This document shows, in pieces, positions 51,032-57,487 of a DNA stretch of 57,487 bases; position 1 is the stretch's first letter, and each line of letters begins with the position of its first letter. The notes below the pieces were generated by a model. It did no database searches. It was not told the DNA's origin and saw nothing but the letters and a program-made list of their open reading frames with translations. The stretch is taken from contig JAHNZQ020003150.1 of NCBI GenBank assembly GCA_019155205.2, positions 2,081,283 through 2,138,769 on the forward strand, in the 5' to 3' direction. The translations under genes were made by a program, and so were the position numbers. The stretch is from Gracilaria vermiculophylla. Lineage: Eukaryota > Rhodophyta > Florideophyceae > Gracilariales > Gracilariaceae.

Positions 51032-51148
51032 TAGTTCTTGCTTCAGTCGGAAAAAACTGGACTGGGCAGGGGGCACCTATGAAAGACCCCCTAATTCTTC
51101 AGGTGGCCACTTACAAAGCAAGACACAACAAATGAGGTTGCCCGCTGT

Positions 51149-51430
51149 TTGTGCCTCAAGCTATTCTCATGTATCGTGCCCCCACGTCAGACTTTGACTT
51201 GCGTCCGCGCCATTCTACAGACGTGCGTGCTCCTGCTGGACCCAGCGTCAAATCCATCAGAGCCAGAACTTCGCGCCTCCACTTTACAGTTTCATGCTAC
51301 ATTCGACATCATCAACAAATACTATGGGGACGTCACTTCTGAAACGCAGAGTAATAAGGTCGTTCCAACTAGTGATCAGTACCTATTTTCGATTGTGCAG
51401 TATGATGCTTTGATAGACTTAAATAACTGA
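51149..51430 (+). CDS. Hypothetical protein or exon
   Basis: 93-residue frame. The C-terminal two thirds (LLLDPASNPSEPELRASTLQ, FHATFDIINKYYGDVTSETQ, SDQYLFSIVQYDALIDLNN) has the composition of a real protein. The N-terminal part is less convincing. No family recognised. It lies just right of element 3, so it may be a host exon whose upstream part is on the other side of the insertion. Confidence 0.35.
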   Translation: MCLKLFSCIVPPRQTLTCVRAILQTCVLLLDPASNPSEPELRASTLQFHATFDIINKYYGDVTSETQSNKVVPTSDQYLFSIVQYDALIDLNN

Positions 51431-51539
51431 AATCTTCTTTGTATCTTGAACACTCGGTTTCACTTCGATCTTACGTCAAACGCAGTGCTAAAACTGTTGT
51501 CCTATACTGTTTTACATCCTTTTTTTCTATATTGTATAG

Positions 51540-54240
51540 TTTCATATTTTTCCTGTAATAACCCATTAAAAATGCAAATCATGTCTCTCTATAGAACCTT
51601 CTAGAAACCTATAGATCTATTTAGTGGTATAGTTTGGTCAAGAAGCTTCTACTTGCTTCCACAACCATTCCCATCAAATACAGAGTACTTGAAGTCTTGG
51701 TCCTTAGGAAACCAGTTCGCGTTCGATTTTTGTCCATGATTGTGAAAGAACGTCCGCGATTATTTTTTTCGGTACTACATTATTCCAATCGAAAACAGGT
51801 TTTCTCGAAACAATCTTGATAATAAAAGTCACGTATTTCATTAGGTTCTGATTTTTGTGTCTCTCTTTTTTCTAGACAGTTGCATAATCGATTAATTATC
51901 TATATAAACCATAAAGAGCATACGAAATTTTGATATCAGTACTTTCAGTAATTTTGAAAGCCACTGTAATTCTTTCAAAGAAATCATTTACAGCAATTAG
52001 TTCTGCTTCTATCTTTAATGGGGCCACACAATTTTGTCTTTGACTGCTTCACGAAAGTATTCAACTCCCAAAAATTGTTGCATATCCAAAAAGTATTTTT
52101 CTGTTGTTTGTATTTTCCCAACTTATGTCACTATATATCTTCGAAACTTCGTCCGAAATTCGATGATATGAAAAACAATAGTTTTCTAGTTTTCTGTATA
52201 TAGTGTAAATCTCTTCTGCATGGTCTCCAGTGAAACATTGAGTATCTTTCTGCATATTGACATACAATGCAAATGACAAAACACAAATCAGGTCTACTGC
52301 CAAACATCAGATACGTAACTGATCCGATGATTTCTCAATAGAAAATATTCATGTATAGGTACTTTTCCACTGCAGGTTTTATAATTATATTTGCCTCTAT
52401 CGGAGTATTCATATCATTGCAGAAATCCATATTATATAATATTATTAATATCTGAGCTGCATAGTTTTGTAGACAACCTTTCATAAACCTTTTTTCTCAA
52501 AAATAATCAATTTCTATGCCAAGCAGATGTCGAAGGTTTTCAAGATATTTATTGTTCAACGCAGTAAACAATTATCGCTACATGGTAGAGATTTCATTTT
52601 CTGCTTCACTGGCAATGAAACCATTATCAACATAAAAAGCAATAATATTTTTATTCTTTCCAGAATTCCAAAGTATATTACATTGTCTGCGACAGATGTT
52701 TAAAATTTCATACTTTGCAATACATCAGTAATTAATCTGTACCATGCTCCCGGTGCCTGTAGTAAGCCAAGAATTCATTTTTGAAGTTTTGCAAACATGC
52801 TCAGGACTTTCTATATCAATAACGTCTTCCGGTTGTGCCAAATATATTTATTAATGAAGTTCTCCATTTTGAAATAGCGTTTGAACATCCGGTTGACTGA
52901 TAAACATTTTTTCTTCTAAAACTACAATATTTTGTGTTCTTAACGAATCCGTTTAACCCACAAATGCATATATTGTAAAGTAGTCGATTACATATTTTTG
53001 TTGATATCCATTACAGATTAGTCTAGCGTTCAATATTTCTCTTGAATTTTTGTTTTTGGTTTTATTTTAAAAACCCACATAGGCTGTAGTATAGTCATAT
53101 TGAGACGTTTTGAAACAATGAATTAAGTTTTATTTTCATAAGGAGAACTTATTTTTGTTTATATAGATTCTATCCACAACTTAGATTTGTTTTCTAGTAA
53201 TGTTTCCTTACAAATTTTCGGTTCAGTTTGTTTTGCAAGCAATATAATCGCCCGCAAAGGTGTATATCCTTGAGCCTCTGTATGTTCTAATGTGAGCCGA
53301 GAGTGCACGTTTCGAGCTCTAGTACTTCTTCTCAGTTATTGTCGTGTTTGATACATACTTCTTTCGGTTTTTTTTTATTTTGTGCCATTTCTGTACTATG
53401 TACAGTGTCCGAACAGTTCAGTCTCAGCTTAATCAGTCCTTAAGTGTATTCTGTTTCATGAAGTTTTGTTTCAACTATTACGTTTTCCATATTTTCATTT
53501 TTAATAAATTTTGCTTTTCCACATACAATCATTTTTCTTGTTGCATTGTGCATAAAATGGTACTTGCGGGTTTCATATGCAAAGAATGTGCAGACTCTTG
53601 ATTTTGCATCCCACTGGGTTTTTTACTATTTCGTAAAAGAAGGTAAGCTTTGCATCCAACCATAATTAAATTACAGACATCAGGATTTCTTCGAAACCAT
53701 TTTTCATACGAACTAAAATTTACTGGAAATTTTGTTGGAAAAATATTTGTCATTAGATTTGCTGTTTGAATTTCTTCTGCTTAAAAAGAATTTGAAATAT
53801 TTTTGAAAGAAAACATAATTTTTGATTTATCACAAATAGTTCATTTCAATCTTTCTGCAGTTCCGTTCTGCAAAGGATGGTAGCATCCTATTCGTTCATA
53901 CATCATCCCTTTTTCACTTAAAACGTTTTGAAATGATTTAGACGCACATTCTCCTCCTCGGTCACTTTTTAATTTCTTAACAGTTTTTCCTTCTTGATTT
54001 TTTTTATCATCTTTACAAAAATCTTCCTTGTCTTCAAAGCCCCGATTTTGGACTTCAGAAAATATACAAACGAGTTTTCCAGCGAAGTCGGCAATAAAAG
54101 AAATGATATATAATTTTCCTCTTCTTGACGTAGTACTCTTAGAGCCATATACTTTATGTCTGTAAATATAAGTTACAGTTTTTCATTTGAGCGAGATTCT
54201 TCTGAGACAATAAATGCTTTTGAAGTCATTTCAAGGAAGT
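51540..54240 (-). mobile_element. Copia element 5 (minus), heavily decayed relative of element 4
   Basis: Pieces match element 4 in the same order: RNase H region at about 51940-52060 (compare 18385-18480), RT at about 52930-53100 (compare 19380-19500) and integrase end at 53529-53753 (PTKFPVNFSSYEKWFRRNPD, compare LLGNCSPHEKWFGKKPNISH). LTR-like text GAAGCTTCTACTTGCTTC at 51642-51659 matches 18040-18056. Very AT-rich. Almost no open frame remains. Confidence 0.75.
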
Positions 54241-54619
54241 GTACCGAAACAAAGCGCTTTATCTCTCAAACGGGCAACATGGTATGGCCCATATGGGGTT
54301 TACAGGGGACGGAGAGCTAGTTGTGCCTTACAAACGCAATGAAAGCACATCGTGATTCTACAGGGCGCAGCACAACGAGGAGATTCGCAAGCAGAGAATG
54401 GTGAACGAGTGGGGCATAGGCTTTACTGATAATCAGTATAGACTGTTCCTTGGCCGGTGGCCATTCGAACCGGATCTGTTTCCGATTGCTTATCGTACCG
54501 TCACGATGGTATCAAATTGGCATTTTTAAAGGCGTGGTTACGCGCTGCAAACGAGAGAGAGGTATCTTGAAAAGCTTCACAGGGTCGATAAAAACAAAGG
54601 CGAATGATACTGCGGGTTT

Positions 54620-55864
54620 TTACGCGGCGTTGCGCGCTCTGCGCGCGGTCGCCTTCGGCTTTCTTCGCTGCTTAATTAGCGCGCGCGCAGAGCGTGCAAC
54701 GCCTCCCGACGTGTCGGATGTATTCTCGTCTTTTTGCGCCGCATCGGCGGTCTCCAGCATCGTGTTGGTAGGCTTGTCAGCAACAGTTGGCTCCTCGGCC
54801 AGCAACGAATCATCCTTTTCTAAATGTTGGACGGAGAGAGCTGGAAGCATAGAGGTCCGGAGTTGCGGCATGGAAAGGTTCATTTTTTGTGCGTACAAGG
54901 CGAGAAACGCTCCGAACTGCTCAGTCTGCCTCGCGTCAACGGCTGCACTGGCTACCGCGGCGTTCGCGCTCATCATTTGCGCTTTTAGAAGCTGTCTTTC
55001 TGCAGCGCGACGTTCTTGTAAACGTTTCTTTTTGGCCTCTTCTCTTCCTTTCTTCTCTGCTTCGTAGTCCAGCTTTCGCTTGGCCAATCGTTGAACTTTC
55101 TCTTTTCAAGACTCCTTACGGCGAGTGAGAACGTTACCAGCACTATCATCAGAACATATTATTTTCTTCTCGGCTTTGATCCTGTAATCAAGAAGTGCTT
55201 GATCCAAAAGGTGCTGCACATCAACCTCCTTACCTCCGGGTGTAGCCGCCGCGGCACATACTCCATCCGCTCCATCTAAATCGCTGCGCGGTACGAGTCG
55301 CGCCTGCTTTAAAGCAGTTGACGCGATGTATGTTACATTGAGAGCTGTTATCGATGCCGTGTACATTCTGCGCCACGCCATTCCATACATAGATTGCTGA
55401 CGAAGCAAGTACTGATCGTTGATTTGCCGCTGCATAGCGCTGGTGGCCACACCGGCGCATATCTTCTCTAACATCTTTCGTCTCTATGTTGGTGCTCCTG
55501 CTGCCGTAAGCTGCTGAAAAAGCCAGCACTTTTCTATTTTGATTGGCACAAAGCGAGTAGTCGGTGATGTGTTTGTTGCATTGCCTGTAGGCGCGGGTGC
55601 TTGAGAAACGACATCGCTTTGCAGCAATTTGGGTGACGGGGAGGGTCGTTGGGAGGGCTCGGCGTCGGGAGAGGCTGCCGTGCTGCCATCAAGCGTTTGG
55701 GGTTGGAAAGAAAGATCGTCTTGTCGCGAGACCATGGCAGGAAGTTGGAACAGTTTGGATTTTGGAACGTCGGAAGTCCCGCAGATAGCTCCGGGAAATT
55801 GTAGAAGGGCAATGATCCCGTTCACTAAGATAACGGTTTCCGTGCTTGTTTCAAAATAGCACAA
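54620..55864 (-). pseudogene. Unknown ~415-codon frame with two in-frame stops
   Basis: One continuous minus frame from 55864 to 54620, interrupted by TAG (55484-55486) and TGA (55103-55105) but no frameshift. N-terminal part: a hydrophobic start then a Ser/Pro-rich stretch (SPDAEPSQRPSPSPKLLQSD). Middle: MLEKICAGVATSAMQRQIND and QQSMYGMAWRRMYTASITAL. C-terminal part: a long charged coiled coil (KRKLDYEAEKKGREEAKKKR and RLQERRAAERQLLKAQMMSA), then Asp/Glu-rich and a basic tail KQRRKPKATARRARNAA that could be a nuclear signal. Not a family I recognise; it could be a host regulator or a DNA-transposon protein. Confidence 0.55.
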
Positions 55865-56900
55865 AATCGGAACGAACGAACTTGTTTGTTCCTAATAGAA
55901 ACTGGTTCCGGTGCACATGACTAAAATCTCATCAATATAGTTGCTAGAATCCTTAATTGAAAAGGCCTACAAGGCATCTATTTTTCGTGACTATATATTT
56001 TGCACTAACAATGTCTCAAAAACACTGATCATCATCCCCAAAAACAATTTCCAATCAAATACGCATAAGAATAACAATAACGTATAAAATTGAAAAACAA
56101 TCTTTCTACGGTCTTATCGCAAAAGAAGGATGAGATAATGCGCTCTGAGTATAAACTGCAAAAATGGATACAACGATTTTGTATTTCTATAACAGCAGGA
56201 GTATATCTCAGACAACTTCAGCAGCCTATAATATTCAAACCAGAAATTGAGAATAGAAATGCACGTTTTATATTCTGACATCCTTGTGCAGTTTCGTTTA
56301 CGATATATGCCTTGCTTTGCCTGAAAAGGAACCATGGCGGAAAACGTTTTTGAAGGGTCACACTCAAAAAGACTATCGATCCATTCTCTGCATGTATTCA
56401 TCACGTATGTAATATGTTCATCACAGAAGTAATTTTATGCTTTAGGAGAATAACACAGCGGTTCACTTGTCTACAGTAATTGTAAACTGTCTTGTAAAAC
56501 TAACAATGATTGATATGCAGTTGCTTACCGGTTTGTTTGAATTTATGTTCAACCCTATTGAAAATGTTTAAGATTTATGAACTGGAATGCATTTTGGGCA
56601 ACGCCGGCAAGTTCAAACAGTTTATTATATAGATACTTCAATTGAAAGTTGTTGAAAAACTGTAAATATGTAAGTGATCAAATGATACTCAAACTCGACG
56701 CCAAAATGTTTAATTAATGTAATTCAGTGAAAAGGAGCCAAAATCAATTACTTTAGAATACAGAATGAACATTGAATGAAAAATGTGTTGTGATTTTAAA
56801 ACGGTTTTTGAACTTAAGATTTTTTGAAAATTGATATCTGTAGTACCACAGAAGCAAAATCGATGTTTTCGGACTCTGAATGGATCCGACCTTTGGTTGT
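55865..56900. other. AT-rich region, no recognisable gene
   Basis: Only short frames in AT-rich sequence; no repeat shared with other parts of the window is seen. Confidence 0.45.
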
Positions 56901-57487
56901 CTGGTCAAAATGCCCAGCAGCGCAGAATTGCCCCTGCACCCGCGCCACGCGTCCGCGCGTCGTCATCAGCTCGTCGTTTCCGCTGGAACCGTGCCACGCC
57001 TTGACGCCGCCGTCGCCGCTGCCGCCGACATGCAGCGCTGAATTGCTCTTGCACCCGCCCCGGGCGCTCGCCCGCTGCCAACAGCTCGTCGACACCCCCG
57101 GAACCCTACCCGCGCCTCGCTGCCGCCGCTGCCACCGCCACCGCCACCGCCACCGCCACCGCCACCGCCAGCCCGGTCGCGCGCCGCGCCGCGCCCGTTC
57201 CACACGCGCGCGCGCTGGGTCTCGTCCGGCCGCGCCCGCCGCGATGGCCGCTGCGACGGCTGCGCCGCGCGCCACTCGCGGCGTAATCGTGGCCGCGCCG
57301 CGTCGGTGAGCGCGCCGCCGTCGTGCGCCCTGTGTAAGTGGGCCCCGCCCGCCGCGGACGCCGCCTCCGCCTCCGCCTCCGCCGTCGTCGCCGCCGTAAA
57401 AGGCGTCGCCCGCCGCGGCGGCTGCACTCGCCACGACCGTCACACTCGCCACAACCGTCGCACTCGCCACGACCGCCACACTCGCCG
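56901..57487. repeat. GC-rich repeat block at window end
   Basis: An imperfect duplication of about 115 bp: GCGCAGAATTGCCCCTGCAC near 56921 and GCGCTGAATTGCTCTTGCAC near 57036. A (CCGCCA)n run lies at about 57128-57168, and an 18-bp tandem CACACTCGCCACAACCGT at 57425-57487. Open frames here encode Ala/Arg/Gly-rich text on both strands and are judged spurious. Confidence 0.65.

Noticed and set aside
1..57487. CRISPR arrays, bacterial operons, rRNA genes
   Set aside because: No regularly spaced short repeats with unique spacers, no Shine-Dalgarno-led gene strings and no rRNA-like conserved blocks were seen.

Overview
This window is a piece of a eukaryotic nuclear genome, mostly made of layered, decaying retrotransposons. 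The eukaryotic signs are Ty1/copia and Ty3/gypsy elements, relics of a eukaryotic protein kinase, a glycerate-kinase-type gene and a METTL-type tRNA methyltransferase, Pol III-like boxes, GT splice-donor-like sites, and no bacterial gene layout. The species cannot be named. Very GC-rich blocks (2.6-3.9, 9.5-10.5, 17.1-17.8 and 56.9-57.5 kb) alternate with AT-rich ones (17.8-22, 37.6-39.7, 51.4-54.2 and 55.9-56.9 kb). A GC-rich algal or other protist-like genome with compact genes would fit, but that is inference. Two runs of exactly 100 Ns (10632-10731 and 26867-26966) are scaffold gaps.

Layout. 0-6 kb: simple repeats, a 36-bp coding-like minisatellite, three copies of a miniature LTR element and a GC-rich low-complexity block. 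6-10.5 kb: a broken membrane-protein gene and a broken METTL-like gene. 10.5-11 kb: a copia copy collapsed at a gap. 11.4-16.5 kb: copia element 1 (minus), lying at the 3' end of a glycerate-kinase-like pseudogene (16.5-17.5 kb). 17.8-22.2 kb: an AT-rich copia element 4 (minus), whose gag carries a 189-bp structured insertion. 22.4-25 kb: an unrecognised decayed gene and a CaMKK-like kinase pseudogene. 25.4-32.6 kb: gypsy element 7, interrupted by a miniature LTR element that is itself interrupted by a copia element. 32.8-37.6 kb: an orphan chromodomain fragment and a second gypsy copy without RT. 39.7-51.0 kb: copia element 3, containing copia element 2, containing a solo LTR. 51.5-54.2 kb: a very decayed relative of element 4. 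54.6-55.9 kb: an unknown long reading frame with two stops. 56.9-57.5 kb: GC-rich repeats.

The most notable find is a family of about 300-bp LTR retrotransposons (TRIM/SMART type). They have 69-71-bp LTRs ending TATGAAA...TTTCATA, a primer-binding site matching the initiator-tRNA-Met anticodon arm, a polypurine tract touching the 3' LTR, and 5-bp target duplications. Elements 1 and 2 have the same unusual primer site next to their LTRs, so they are the natural candidates for mobilising the miniature family. Several nestings are supported twice over: by target-site duplications and by a host reading frame that closes when the insert is ignored.

No host gene here is clearly intact. The recognisable ones carry stops, small tandem duplications or insertions. 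Most calls rest on motif recognition and hand reading; exact element ends are given only where duplications or repeat edges fix them.
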